A program made the translations under genes and the position numbers. This document shows positions 21,240-31,975 of a DNA stretch of 64,000 bases, piece after piece. This DNA comes from Vermamoeba vermiformis (Eukaryota > Tubulinea > Echinamoebida). Location: contig JBEWZL010000095.1 in the NCBI GenBank assembly GCA_045837725.1, positions 1 through 64,000 of the forward strand. The letters are read 5' to 3'. The notes under the pieces were generated by a model, which was not told the origin of the DNA, ran no database searches, and saw only the letters and a list, made by a program, of their open reading frames with translations. Each line of letters opens with the position of its first letter. Position 1 is the first letter of the stretch.

Positions 21240-21599
21240 ATGAGAACTTATATTGCTGCGTTTTTTGCTTTGTTTGTCCTTGCGCCATTGGCACTAGGCC
21301 AAGACTGCTACTTAATTGTCGCACAATCCTTCAGCTCGACACAATGGCAAGGGCCTCCGTCCTACACCACCGTGAGCCGAGATCCTTTTAGTGAATATTG
21401 CAATGCTACTCGCTGCGTAGAATCAACATATTACGGTCAGCCTCTGGAGAACTTTTTTATTTACACTCGTGATCATTGGCAACAAAGAGGCCTATGCAAT
21501 CATCAGAAGACTAAAACAAGACAACGCGTTCTTATTTTAAGCGAGTGTGCCGATCATTCCACCGCCAGGAATATTACGCTTCACGCTCGTGGGGGGTGA
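21240..21599 (+). pseudogene. N-terminal half of a two-domain surface protein (split or truncated)
   Basis: 119 codons: signal peptide (FFALFVLAPLALG), then QDCYLIVAQSFSSTQWQGPP, which aligns with QNCYIANTKSSGLTQCQAPP of the 19389 product, continuing through C and W positions to LILSECADHST. In the intact relative the frame then passes through an intron into FYATCNQTHA. Here there is no good GT donor at that place; the frame reads on and stops at 21599. A matching second half lies at 24790. The promoter module upstream looks intact, so it may still be transcribed. Alternatives are a genuine short secreted protein or a donor site I have missed. Confidence 0.55.
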
Positions 21600-21740
21600 A
21601 ACTGGCACGCGTTTATTGTGGGCATGTAGTCAGCGAGTGAAGAATTCCGACATAGCCCTGATTGACATGTGACAGGAGTCATGTGACTTGCCGGAGACAA
21701 AAACGAAGCAACGTTACAACCGCCATTGTCGTCGTATTAG

Positions 21741-22369
21741 CAAACAGAGCACCACAACAAGCTTGGTTTGTTAAATTATTTTTTCGACTTTAATTCGCTG
21801 AACAATATTCATGAAGCTTACAAGAAAGCAAAATTGCAAAAGACTGGAGCACTATTACAGGTAACACTAATAAGATAAAAAATAGGGTTAATTAATGCTA
21901 TATATAGAACTCACCGTTGCTTAATGTGATTCACGCGAATTTCACGAATGATTTGAACTCGATGATCAATGACGCACAACAAACCATGTCTAAAATCAAC
22001 TCGGCAGATCTGAGCAGTCAATTAGATCAAATGATACATTCAGACAATACACAAGACAACAGCAACGTTATATTAAATACTAATAGCAATGGCGCGCTGT
22101 CACCGGGTTTGACACTAAATACGACGAAGAAAAAGAAAAAACGAGTGTTTGACGAGATCCAGACCGAAGATGAAGTGAAGACGTATAATCCTAGTGATTG
22201 TTTATATGAAGATACGGTCAAACGATTAAAACGACCGCCGCGGCAGCAAAATCGAAGGACGAGTTCAGAGGCGAGTGCTACGAATGTAAATAAAGCTAAT
22301 ACTACGAATAGTATGATCGTTGATGAGGTTTATCTGATAATAACAGTAGCAGCGATGATTTTTGAATAA
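21741..22369 (+). CDS. Unknown helical protein, 5' end unresolved
   Basis: The last exon starts at 21909 (AACTCACCG) after a TATATAG acceptor and ends at TAA 22369. The exon before it, open from 21741 and ending at a CAG|GTAAC donor, reads EAYKKAKLQKTGALLQ and joins in phase to NSPLLNVIHANFTNDLNSM. That gives amphipathic helices, then a Ser/Asn-rich, basic tail (KKKKKRVFDE, KRLKRPPRQQNRR) that could be nuclear. No in-frame ATG was found upstream in the same exon; the frame begins just after TATTAG, which could be an acceptor, so a further 5' exon is likely. No family recognised. It lies between the two halves of the split surface-protein gene. Confidence 0.55.
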
Positions 22370-22422
22370 ACCAGATCAAAACAATTATTGATTTAATGCA
22401 TGAGTTTTATAATTAATGGCAT

Positions 22423-24143
22423 TTAAAAGAGAGCCGCGGCACCAAGCAACATCAAGCTAGCAACCATAGTTGAAGCGCTGCTAGTCACGGGAGCAGACGT
22501 AGTAACAGGAGTACTCGTGGTGCAAGCATTGAAGTTGGTTGACTTGACCAAGCAATCCTTGTACCACAATTGATGCACAACTGCTCCGACATTGTTGGGA
22601 ACTTCGAATGAGTTTGAAGACGAAGCAGCACTCACTTCAATACCTTCTTGAGCTGTCACGCGATGAGTCCAACCTGCAGTCAAGTCGGCTAAAAATTAAA
22701 TGATTCGTCAGTAATGCAATTCGTTTCCGAAAGCGATGCAGGCTTACATCTTGCAGTATTGACGGTCGCAGTGAAGGTGCTGGTCATGCCCGATGAGCAC
22801 GATTGAGGTGCGTTGACAACAACAGTCACATCAGGACCAAGCACGGCTTCACAAGCACCCCAGTTGACAATCAACGAGAGTTGATCAGCGTTCAAGCCAT
22901 GGAACAACTGAGCTGGTTCAGCATCGATCTCGGCAGCAGTGGAGAGAAGCATCTCTTGGTTCATTGCATAACCAACAACCACCATGAAGGCGATGGTCTT
23001 GCCAGCAGGGATTTGAGTGTTGTAGACGTACGATGCAATGTAATCATCCACATCAGCGTAGACCATTGGAGTTTGATCACGACCTTTGGGACCTTTTGAT
23101 AAGAAATATCATTAGTACGGTTGACAGTAAAACACTGCGTCAATGGCTCACCTCGGGCGTGAATTGAGTTGAGAATAGAGGGAATTTCAGGTCGAGTGCC
23201 CGTTTGACCGTTATCGTTGTCAAGGAATGGGAAGCTGTAAAAGAGAGCATGAGAACAGTTCATAAAACAATGGGATCTGCTTCTTACGCGGCAAAGTATC
23301 GAGAGCCAGCACTCAAAGGCGCAATGTTTGTCAAGTAGTAGTTGGTGTACCAATCTGACCAAAATGCAGCACGTTCGGCAGTGCTTCCAACGTTGGTGGT
23401 GAAAAGAATGTAACGGACATAACTCGTCTCTAATCATAGGCATGAGAAATATGTGACATTTTTTTCGAATACTCATTTTGAACGCTTACCGTTGGGTGCA
23501 GAAATGTGCAGGTAAGATTCCAAGGTTTGAATTTGGCCTCTTATGCGAAAGTCTCCCTCATGGTAGTCAAGATATAAAGGGCCGTGAAGAGCGCTGTGTC
23601 CGTCGGCACCACAAGTAAAGTTGGCGAGATGCACAAATTCGGCCCCTTCATTCCTAACAGTAGAATTTTTGCCTCCAAGCAAAGGTATTTCTGTGTAGAA
23701 AAATTAGAAGTCGAAAAGGAGGGACAGTGACAGTGTGTCACTTACGGTTGATCCAAAAGTTGCCTGTATTGCCCAAACTGTAGTCCGAGAAATATTGCCC
23801 AACGCTCGGAACATACACGGAACCGGTAGGAACGTAAAAGTCCGAGTTGGACGCTCCGTACCAACAGCAACCCATTTCAATTGCATAGCCATCGTAGTCT
23901 AAACCAAAATACTGAAGAGTGTTTATGAGCAGATACTCCGCCGATCTTTTCACTAAAACTTACCGAAGTGTTCAATCGGCCGTCCTTCGCTCCAAAATAA
24001 AGAGTTAGAGGCTTAGGGAGGTTTCCCTCGGCATCTTGACCGAAGATGAGTGGAATGCAAGTGCTGTTCGGATTCGTGAAAGTCGTTGGTCCTGCGGCAC
24101 TGCCAAGGGCAACTAAAGCGAACAAAAGTAACACTATTCTCAT
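22423..24143 (-). CDS. Large secreted, probably GPI-anchored beta-rich protein
   Basis: Seven exons leftward from the ATG at 24143, about 470 aa. Signal peptide MRIVLLLFALVALGSAAG; first-exon join uses the CTCTTCAG acceptor, giving NTS|YFGLDYDGYAIEMGCCW. The body is rich in Gly, Tyr, Asn and Thr and looks all-beta (SDFYVPTGSVYVPSVGQYF, EFVHLANFTCGADG). Near residue 300 there is DDYIASYVYNTQIPAGKTIA, which recalls an IPAG-containing beta-sandwich segment seen in secreted bacterial proteins (from memory, weak). A Thr/Ser/Pro-rich stretch and hydrophobic end (STMVASLMLLGAAALF) suggest a GPI signal. No catalytic motif recognised. It shares the secreted theme of its neighbours but no sequence with the LU proteins. 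Confidence 0.7.
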
Positions 24144-24789
24144 TCTGAGTTGTGATGTGTTGATGCAACAAAATCTAATGTTTGAAAATAAGCATTTCAA
24201 ACAACGTTTTTTAAGTTGTCAACTTGTCAAGCCAAATCAGAAAAATATTTGCAATTTTAATAATACGAATGATTTATATTACGAACTGCGGTGTAAAATT
24301 CTAAAAATGATTCGGAAAAGTTCCTTTAGATGGCTCGAGAAAGGTATTCGTCCCTGAGCGATCTGGAAGCTTTATGCGATCCAGTCAACCGCGGAAAATT
24401 AGATATTCAGGTATTTTTTCGTGGAACTCATTTCGTAGCGCAAATTTATCGTTCCAACTTATTCGGTCGGATGTAACTCGAAAAATTAAGGGTACTTTAC
24501 GGAGCCGAAACTCGCGCATCTCGTTATTTAACGTTAAATTCTACGTATTTGTCAACATTTGTCAGGTATGTAAAAGGGCGGAAAAGATTAAAAACCGCTT
24601 CCGTGATTTGAAAAGTGGCTTACAGCTATAGAGGCTGGTGAGGGCTGTTTGGTTACTTTGACATAGGTATTGTCGCTTCCCGCATCGTCATTCAAAGCCA
24701 AAAGGAATCAACAATTAGGATGTGGTGTCTTTTTCCAATAGGCCTGTCGGGACGTCACAGATAGATATTTTTAGGCTGAAACCCAAAAG
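24144..24789. other. Spacer between secreted-protein gene and orphan exon
   Basis: About 650 bp. I searched it for the missing 5' exon of the fragment at 24790 (signal peptide and QxCY... block) and did not find it. No other gene, RNA or repeat is supported. Confidence 0.4.
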
Positions 24790-25028
24790 GACCCGGCACG
24801 TTCTCTGCACGATGCAACGACACTCACGCGTATTTGCAGCGCTACAACACGACTGCATGCGACACGGCCCCAGTCCTCGATGAAGTCTATCCCGTGCAAC
24901 AATGCCACTGGAGCGCGGAAGGCTATGTGCTCGTCACGTGCCTCGCGAACAGTGGCGCGGTGGTCCAGCAAGTCCCTTCAATCATGCTCCTAGCGCTCTT
25001 CGTCGTAATCACTCTGTTCGGCTTGTAA
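24790..25028 (+). pseudogene. Orphan C-terminal exon of the two-domain surface-protein family
   Basis: Read from a possible AAAAG acceptor at 24785-24789, the frame gives PGTFSARCNDTHAYLQRYN ... QQCHWSAEGYVLVTC. This aligns with FYATCNQTHARVIQYSYGC ... FVVASC of the 19389 protein, including Cys positions. It ends with a hydrophobic GPI-type tail (VPSIMLLALFVVITLFGL) and TAA. No LU domain follows. No matching upstream exon exists within 650 bp, but the missing half resembles the piece at 21240-21599. It is either the 3' part of that gene, separated by inserted or rearranged DNA, or an independent remnant. Confidence 0.55.
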
Positions 25029-25394
25029 AGCAAATCCACAAAGTGCTCGCGAGACAAATTGACAGCATTCTGATGTTCGCTATATATGCCTAATGTAATA
25101 AAACTATTAGTACGAAAGAACAGCGAATATTTTTAATATTAAGCTAACCGTGTCACCAAGTGTCAAATTGTCAGTCGATTGACTTTGGGGCTTTGGACTT
25201 TTGGTTTGAAATAATTCATTAACCTAATGCCCCAAATATCGATCGTATTATTATTGTGGGGTCTGTAACCCCTCAGCGCCAATATTGGGGCACGAGCAAG
25301 TATAAAACCAGATCTGATCCGGATTCATTCTTTTCATCAAACCAACAACAACTAATCATATAAGTAGATCTACTTACTAATCCAATCACCGACA
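25029..25394 (+). promoter_or_regulatory. Promoter region with repeated TTGGGGC/GCCCCAA words
   Basis: The heptamer TTGGGGC appears near 25189 and 25284 and inverted as GCCCCAA near 25230, with GTGGGGTCTGTAACCCCTC (imperfect dyad) near 25256 and a GATCTGATC at 25311-25319. All lie within 210 bp of the ATG at 25395. They look like clustered binding sites; the factor is unknown. Confidence 0.45.
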
Positions 25395-25865
25395 ATGTCA
25401 CTTCAAATTCGCAAGGCTCAAAAAGAGATGGAAGAGTCCTCCAACTACAAACAGTTCTTCACTGCCATGAAAGACATCGTGCCCACGGTCGAAGTGATCG
25501 TGGACAGCGAGAGCATTAAGAAGCTCGACGGCACTGGCAGATACAACGGCAACGACGAGTCAGTGCCGCTCGTCTTGTTCAATGTCCTCAGAGGCTACTT
25601 CTGGAAAGGCATTTCTAACGCATTCCGTGACGCGTTGAACGACGACATGGCCAAGGAAGCTGCGGCCGATGCAATCAAGCGCGTGACCGTGACATTTGTG
25701 CAGCATGACGAGCAGAAAGGTTACGGCTGGGAGCTGGCTAAGACGCAAGACAAGGACTGGACGTTGAAGGTCATCAAGAACTGGAAGGGCCTCGTGTTCG
25801 ACACTGAATTCAACACGTATCCTAATGCGCCTGAGATCAAGGATCAACTCCTCAAGTCGTTGTAA
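25395..25865 (+). CDS. Unknown 156-aa cytosolic protein
   Basis: Single exon with clear ATG (GACAATGTCA) and an AATAAAGG shortly after the stop. The product starts MSLQIRKAQKEMEESSNY, has no signal peptide and looks alpha/beta (VPTVEVIVDSESIKKL, VTVTFVQHDEQKGYGWEL, KNWKGLVFDTEFNTYP). Codons prefer C/G at third positions (GAC, AAG, CTC) compared with nearby unknown genes, as is common in highly expressed genes. I do not recognise a family. Confidence 0.7.
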   Translation: MSLQIRKAQKEMEESSNYKQFFTAMKDIVPTVEVIVDSESIKKLDGTGRYNGNDESVPLVLFNVLRGYFWKGISNAFRDALNDDMAKEAAADAIKRVTVTFVQHDEQKGYGWELAKTQDKDWTLKVIKNWKGLVFDTEFNTYPNAPEIKDQLLKSL

Positions 25866-26217
25866 ATTGAGCTGGATAGTTTCAATTATTTTGTAAATTA
25901 CTCCTAATAAAGGATTATTCTGGATTTATCAAGCTATTAATTAATTTCTCGATCAATAATTATATTATTTGAATTTTTGCGGCTCGCAAATGAACAACAC
26001 CATCTGAAATAGATGTGGCTGCTAAAATGAAGCTACTGTAATTATTGTAACTTCATCAATATATTAATTATTTGCAGCGTATAGGCAATAATTGCGCTTG
26101 TGTTGTGGTGCGATCGGTTCATGAACGGGTGAAATAAAATTTTCCGGAGCGACCGTTCGGTTAGATACATAACTGTTTGTATACAAACAACCACAGCTCG
26201 ATATTAAAGAAGCAGTA
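25866..26217. other. Spacer and promoter of the oxygenase gene
   Basis: Contains the terminator side of the 25395 gene and, 30 bp before the ATG at 26218, a perfect 14-bp palindrome GTTTGTATACAAAC (26175-26188). Otherwise AT-rich with no gene. Confidence 0.4.
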
Positions 26218-27906
26218 ATGTCAGTCAAGCGCCCAGTTCAATTTTTGCCAAACAGCCAAGTTGTTGTTTTGGATTACACTGATCTCCTTGACGACAATGG
26301 TAAGTTGGCTTATTTAAGGCAGCTAAATATTAAACACGTATATTTTTGCAATAAATATTGGAAATTAACCATAATTATTGTATTTTAGTTGACTTGAGCG
26401 AGTCCTTCGAAACTGCCTACGGATTTGATGGTCTGGGCATTCTTACCGTTCGCGGTGTACGTACTATAATTATTAATATTTAATTTAATATGTGCAAATA
26501 TACATCTTCGTCGGATATCATTTTGACGGTTTTTTTGGATCTGATCGCAATATTTAATTAGGTTCCTAATGTCAAAGAATTAAGACAAGCCATTCTTCCT
26601 TTGGCTCACAAGTAAGTTAATATTATAATATTGATCCTATTATATTCTCTTTGTTGCTGACCCAGATCCTAACACGCGTTCATGAAACAGATTCGCCAAC
26701 CTTCCTGAAGAAGTTAAGCAAAAGACTGTGCATGAAGAGAGCTTCTTTAGCTTCGGCTGGAGTCACGGCAAAGAGTTCTTGGAAGGCAAGCCGGATCTTT
26801 CAAAGGTACTTTCCGATCGGAAAAATCGACTTTGCTTCTTTTGCTAATAACGCTGATTAGGGCTCATATTATAACAATCCTGTACATAACGCACCCTTCG
26901 ATGACCAAGAAATCATTAAGAAATACCCCGCCTTCGCTCACCCCAACATTTGGTAAGGATACATCCGCTTTTGTAGCGCGTACTGACCACAATAATAATA
27001 GGCCTTCAGAAGATATGCCCGAATTAGAACCTGCTTTCTTGAATATGGGCAAGCTTGTCGTCTCAGTTGGTGAGCTGTAAGTGCTTACAGATCTAACGTA
27101 CGAATGATCCCACGTACTGAATTTTATTATTATTAGTGTTGCGCGTGGTGCTGATAAATATGTTAAAAGCAAGGTCGCTGCCTATCCTGACCTCAAATTG
27201 CACAAGATCATCAAGGTACATTACAATCATTCTCCTACAAACAATTAATTTACTCGAGCTGGATCTGACAACTTTTTTAGACCTCACGTACCGCCAAAGC
27301 CAGATTATTGCACTACTTCCCTATTGATAAGCCTCTTCCTGCCGGTAAGCACATACATTTATATTAATTGCTGTTACTTAGCCTCGTGTAACGTATTAAT
27401 CGTTCTTCAAAGATGGTACCTCAGATCCGTTCAGCTCGTGGTGTGGCTGGCACAACGATCACGGCTCATTGACTGGACTCGTGCCTGCAATGTACATAGA
27501 TGCTAGTGGCAAGGAAGTGTCCAACCCTGACCCTCAATCTGGTCTCTACATCCGCTCGCGCAAGGGAGATCTGGTCAAAGTCAACATGCCCGCAGACCAC
27601 TTGGGCTTCCAAATCGGTGAGACCGCGCAAGTGCACTCCGGTGGTGTCTTGCAAGCCACGCCGCACTGTGTCAGAGCCGCTGCTACTGAGAGCGCAGTTG
27701 GTGTCAGCCGCGAGACTTTCGCCGTGTTCATGGAGCCACAATGGGACGAGCCGATGAACATTCCTGACGGCACTAGCGCTGAGCAAGTGTGTCACGGATC
27801 TAACGCGAAATTGTTCCCGCCTGGCGTGCCTGTCTTGGCGACACGATGGAAGCCTGAACAGGACTTTGGCAAGTTCACTGAAATCACATTGAAGTCTTAT
27901 TATTAA
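26218..27906 (+). CDS. Fe(II)/2-oxoglutarate-dependent oxygenase, IPNS-like
   Basis: Nine exons, about 370 aa, no signal peptide. The N-terminal half follows the DIOX_N pattern (VVVLDYTDLLDDN, LRQAILPLAHK, FFSFGWSHGKEFLEGKPD). The C-terminal exon has the jelly-roll core. WHNDHGSLTGL supplies the HxD pair of Fe ligands, RKGDLVKVNMPADHLGFQIG the mid-barrel and ATPHCVR the distal His. This matches the isopenicillin-N-synthase-like superfamily; substrate unknown. The family hydroxylates or desaturates small molecules using Fe(II), O2 and usually 2-oxoglutarate. The protein is probably cytosolic. The last exon is by far the longest and holds all three putative ligands. Confidence 0.85.
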
Positions 27907-28080
27907 AATCGATATACTAATAATAAACTCGAAAATTTTACATTAACCTGGCCCGGCTCTTCTCACTTGGTCAAGATAACGAATAGCAGCTTGAGGTACG
28001 TAAGACTAACTATAGTTTATTGTGATTGAATTACAATTTAAGAACAAACTGCAGAGAATATTTAAAGCTTGTCAAAGCAT

Positions 28081-30402
28081 TTAGGTGAAAATTAGGAACA
28101 ACAGCGCGGTGACTAAGATTGATAGCACACCATGATATTCGAATAGAGCCGCAGCGGTGCTCACTCCCGAGGGAGATCTGCTTGGCGGCGTAGTAGCAGT
28201 GTAGGGAGGTGAAGTGACTGGTCCTGGTACCGACACAATTTCTGCATCAATTCGTTAGTACTTAATTGTGGATTAATAGTAAGCAGACTTACTCGCTGGA
28301 GTGACAGACCAAACCGGATTTGGATCGAAATTTTGTTTCATTTCGGGCCAATTGGTCGCATTAACCATTCTGAAATATGATTCAACAGCGCCAGGTACTC
28401 CCAATTGCACCGCATACGAGATGGCAGGCTGAAGATTGCCCCACATAGATCTGGGCCAAAATCCAATGTCATATTCGGCACTCAGCACTCCTTCTTGCGT
28501 GCTCATCCAAGTTGGTGGTGTCGCGAATGTAGCAGCGTAAACAGCGGACCAATCAGCGAGCCAGGGACCAGCGCCTGTTTGGAAGTCGGGAACGTCAACG
28601 TTTGAGACCGTAATCGTGTACGGAGCTCCATTGATGTACCAGAAGCCAGTGGACGGTCCTAATCTGCCGACAACGGACTTGGCCTTCCATTGGAAGAATT
28701 CCATGGCTTTTTGGCTGTCTGCATCCGACACTGGCAGATCTAGCGAGATCGCGTGGCCCCAAGCAGCCGTAACAAAGTCTTGTTGCCACACAGCCACAAT
28801 GCCCGTGGCCTGACCACCACTGCCGTTGTCATATGCTTCTCCAGGCTGAATAAGTCCAAAGTCGTTGTTTTGTTGCTGGATGTACTTGGCGTGGTGGAAG
28901 CGGATGTTGCTCTCCCAACTCGCTTTGAAATTGTTGCGATAGTCATCGGCATCAGGAGTGACTGAATAAGCTTGGGCGAGGGCTCTGATCATCCACGCTG
29001 AAGAACGGGTCTGCACAGCACCAACGACTGAATGCAAAATGCCCGAGCTCATATTCCGCACGACGTCGGTGCCACCATTGTCAGTGAGGCCCAAGTAGTT
29101 GGTGGTGGCTGCAAACTGCACTTGTTCCATGAACAACCAGCGGCCAGTGACTAAATAAGCCAAGTAGCCTACTGACGGTGAATGTGCAGGGTCCCATTTA
29201 GGGGCTCCAGTTCCGTTACAGCGCGGAGTGATGTCGTTCTTGCTCGAGGCACCGTTGTTGTAGTATCGACACGTGTCATCAATGACCAAATTAGGATAGT
29301 CGCTGAATCGAAGGGGTTTCAAGGTGTTTTCATCGCGCCAAATCAACGGATAACGACCAGCACTGTAGCCATTGAACACGACGCCCTTGTAGACTATACT
29401 GGCGTTAACAGAAGTCAAATACGCCACGTCGTGCTCGGGAAGCATGCCAATGGGCCGTTGATAGCCAGGAGACGGCATTGAATCGGAGTCGTAGTCGAAG
29501 TTGCCTTGCTGTAAGGGCGCAAAAGAGCCAACTAAACGACTCACCGCTGCTTGCCCCGCATCGGCATCGGCAAAATATGAAGGGACGAGAAGCGAGGCTT
29601 GCATATAGATCGTGTCGTGGTGGACGGTAACGGCGGGATCTGTTGCGCCGAACCAATAAGAAAGAGCTGTTCCCGACAACAGAGGAGTGCGTGTATGAGC
29701 AGGGAGATCGATGAGACTAGTAAAGAGAGTGTCGCCGCCCAATTGAAAGTTGAAATTAGCGGTTTTGTTGGTCGGATTGGGAACGCGGATGTAGCCGTTT
29801 TCGATCCAAGGAAGAACCTCGACCGCTCCTCCCTTGTAAAGACGCACGTCTAACCAGGCAACGAGATAAGGGTCGTTTCCAACAGGCTTACGGAAAATCC
29901 AGTTCGACATCTGCCAGCCAGAAGTCCATTCCAAGTGAGGAGAGTCCCAATCAGCATTTTGCCAGGAAACACTTCCATAGCTCTCGCAATCTATCGCTGC
30001 GGTAAGACCAGTGGCCTTCAAATCGCTCAGCGTCAGAGGAGAACTATTCGTGTCACTCGCAGATGGACCGAGCGTCACAACCAACGGGGTGTCTGCGGTA
30101 AGAGCCGCGTGGCCAGAAATTATGGCGTATTTCAATGAGCCATCGGACCAATAGTTTTTCGGCACGACTTGCATTTCGGCAAGATTCGAAGCAGCAACAT
30201 TTTGACCGGATGCAATGTGGCCCTTGACGAAAGAGAAGCCTAACGTGAATGGTGCGCTGCCAGTAACAGGACTGAGTAGCACGAAAGACATGGCGCCTGT
30301 AGGAGTTGGCACGGAGACACCGGAGTACGTCGTGTTGAGGCACAAAACGGATCTCGACAGCGAGCAAACTAACACTGCGACCAAAATAAGTCCGAGGTGC
30401 AT
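28081..30402 (-). CDS. Large secreted protein with RIFT-barrel-like N-terminus, GPI-type tail
   Basis: One long exon (30402-28293) plus a short last exon (28241-28081) give about 755 aa. Signal peptide LGLILVAVLVCSLSRSVLC. Residues ~40-100 (APFTLGFSFVKGHIASG ... NYWSDGSLKYAIISGHA) resemble the RIFT-barrel domain that starts PcRGLX/YetA-type polysaccharide lyases and many uncharacterised bacterial secreted proteins; DGSLKYA is the best match. The long C-terminal part is Trp/Tyr/Gly-rich and partly helical, as in (alpha/alpha) toroid domains. The last exon encodes a Pro/Ser/Thr linker and a hydrophobic end (LSILVTALLFLIFT). Polysaccharide degradation of food or matrix is an inference. The near-absence of introns in an intron-rich region suggests transfer from bacteria. 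Confidence 0.7.
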
Positions 30403-30667
30403 GGTGTTGGATTATCTAAAATTAAAAATAATCAGCATTGCTTGTTCTGACAGTTAAAGGGATCTCATTGCAGTCCCGTATTTGTCCGTTGCTGAATTTA
30501 GTAAGAAAGATATTTGAATCTTTGGCGTGTGTGTTACTCCAAATCAAGACAATAAATATATATTAGACAGATTCATACTTACGAAGACAGGTAGATTTGT
30601 CAGTCGAAGGCCAGTGGACATTCAAAAGTGACTTTGTACACACAGCAGCCTAGGGCAAAAAGGATGT
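30403..30667. other. Promoter spacer before tRNA-Ser
   Basis: 265 bp upstream of the large secreted-protein gene (minus strand) and 3' of the tRNA. No other feature recognised. Confidence 0.4.
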
Positions 30668-30750
30668 CGACAACAGCAGGGTTTGAACCTGCGCGGGGGA
30701 ACCCCATGTGATTTCAAGTCACACGCCTTAGACCACTCGGCCATGTTGTC
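30668..30750 (-). tRNA. tRNA-Ser (anticodon UGA)
   Basis: 83 nt on the minus strand: acceptor GACAACA pairs with TGTTGTC, discriminator G; D arm GCCGAGTGGTCTAAGGC; anticodon stem TGTGA/TCACA with loop CTTGAAA (anticodon TGA at 30714-30716); long variable arm TGGGGTTCCCCCG; T arm GCAGG/CCTGC with loop TTCAAAC. The long variable arm and identity elements fit a type II serine tRNA that reads UCA and probably other UCN codons. No intron. Confidence 0.95.
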
Positions 30751-30799
30751 ATTTTCTTGAACTCTTCTTCAGGAGTACTTTGGCTCACGGTCACTAATT
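30690..30799. repeat. Left arm of an inverted repeat containing tRNA-Ser 5' part and its flank
   Basis: About 110 bp covering the 5' two-thirds of tRNA-Ser and its 49-bp upstream flank. It recurs inverted at 31864-31975 with only scattered differences. Homology stops abruptly at both ends. Confidence 0.8.
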
Positions 30800-31863
30800 C
30801 AGCAGGCCTTGCCCCGTCACGATGTTGCCCACAACAATAATTACGACCGCCGAGCGGTCAATAAAGCTAGCTATCGCACTACGAAGGATTTATCTACCAA
30901 ATCTTCACGTCCTGAAAGTCCCATCTTCAAATCGGGATTAGATGCGCAGAAAATCGTCAGGAATTCTGGAAAAATTCGTAATACCGTCTACTGCAGTCGT
31001 TAGCGTACAGCAGCGACACTTCAAATTTTCTCTTAATTTTGGCTGTACCTGGTGACCAGCTAGACAAGATCCTCATCGACTCGAGGATAGGTGACACGGA
31101 TAGAAGGTTTTTGCGAAAACCGCTTATTCTTATCTACCTATTTATACAGTAGACTTGCTAGCGGTTTCCTTCACCAAATGTTCTTGTACTGAATTTAGAA
31201 AGCTAAAATGCGGATTTTTGTTACCGGACTTTTTTTGTGCTCGTTGGATTGAAACGAAACGCCGAACAATTCGCCTAAATAACGAATTCTATTTGTTATA
31301 AAATAATTTAAGTTTAGAAAGCCATCAGATACACTGTAACGAAGATGCAGAACCACAACTCTACAAAGCCGACGCGTCTAAGAAGGACAAATAATTCTTC
31401 TATTTTGTTAATGTATATATAATATTTTAAAAATACTTGCACATATTGCATTCTATCCAATGAAAGTCAGAAACTTGGGCTGGAAACGGTTGATTGAAAC
31501 CTTAGGAGGACCAAAGCAAGCACTGCTTATACGTGCATTCGTAGGCCTTCTACGGTTCGCAGTTGCGGCTTGACATTTAGAAGTGGTGCGTATCCGTAAA
31601 AAGTTTATTAAATTGGAAAAAGCAGTATTTTGCTTTGCAATAAGCGAGGATCGATATTGTACATTCTTATACTCAGCAAGGTATGCGTTTTTGTATTTTT
31701 ATAGCACGGGACCGTGGATTTAATGCCCGTTGGGAAAAAATCACGATTGCACCTTGCAGGTACAACCTTGGCTGCTTGGTCTTCTGGTATAATACCAAAG
31801 CTCGACTTCTTCTGATTGAAATCAAGAAATTGTTACCTGTTCTTATGCGCTCTTGTCTTGTAC
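30800..31863. other. Unassigned DNA between tRNA-Ser inverted repeats
   Basis: 1,064 bp enclosed by the inverted repeat. Only short open frames with unconvincing composition were found on both strands; no RNA gene, transposase or splice-supported gene was recognised. Confidence 0.4.
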
Positions 31864-31975
31864 TGAATTAGTTACCGCGAGCCAAAGTACTCCTGAAAGA
31901 GACTTCAAGAAAATGGCAACATGGCCGAGCGGAACCAAGGCGTGTGACTTGAAATCACATGGGGTTCCCCCGCGC
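31864..31975. repeat. Right arm of the tRNA-Ser inverted repeat
   Basis: CTGAATTAGTTACCGCGAGC onward matches the reverse complement of the left arm through CCCCCGCGC, including the 5' flank of the tRNA. Opposite orientation to the intact tRNA. Confidence 0.8.
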
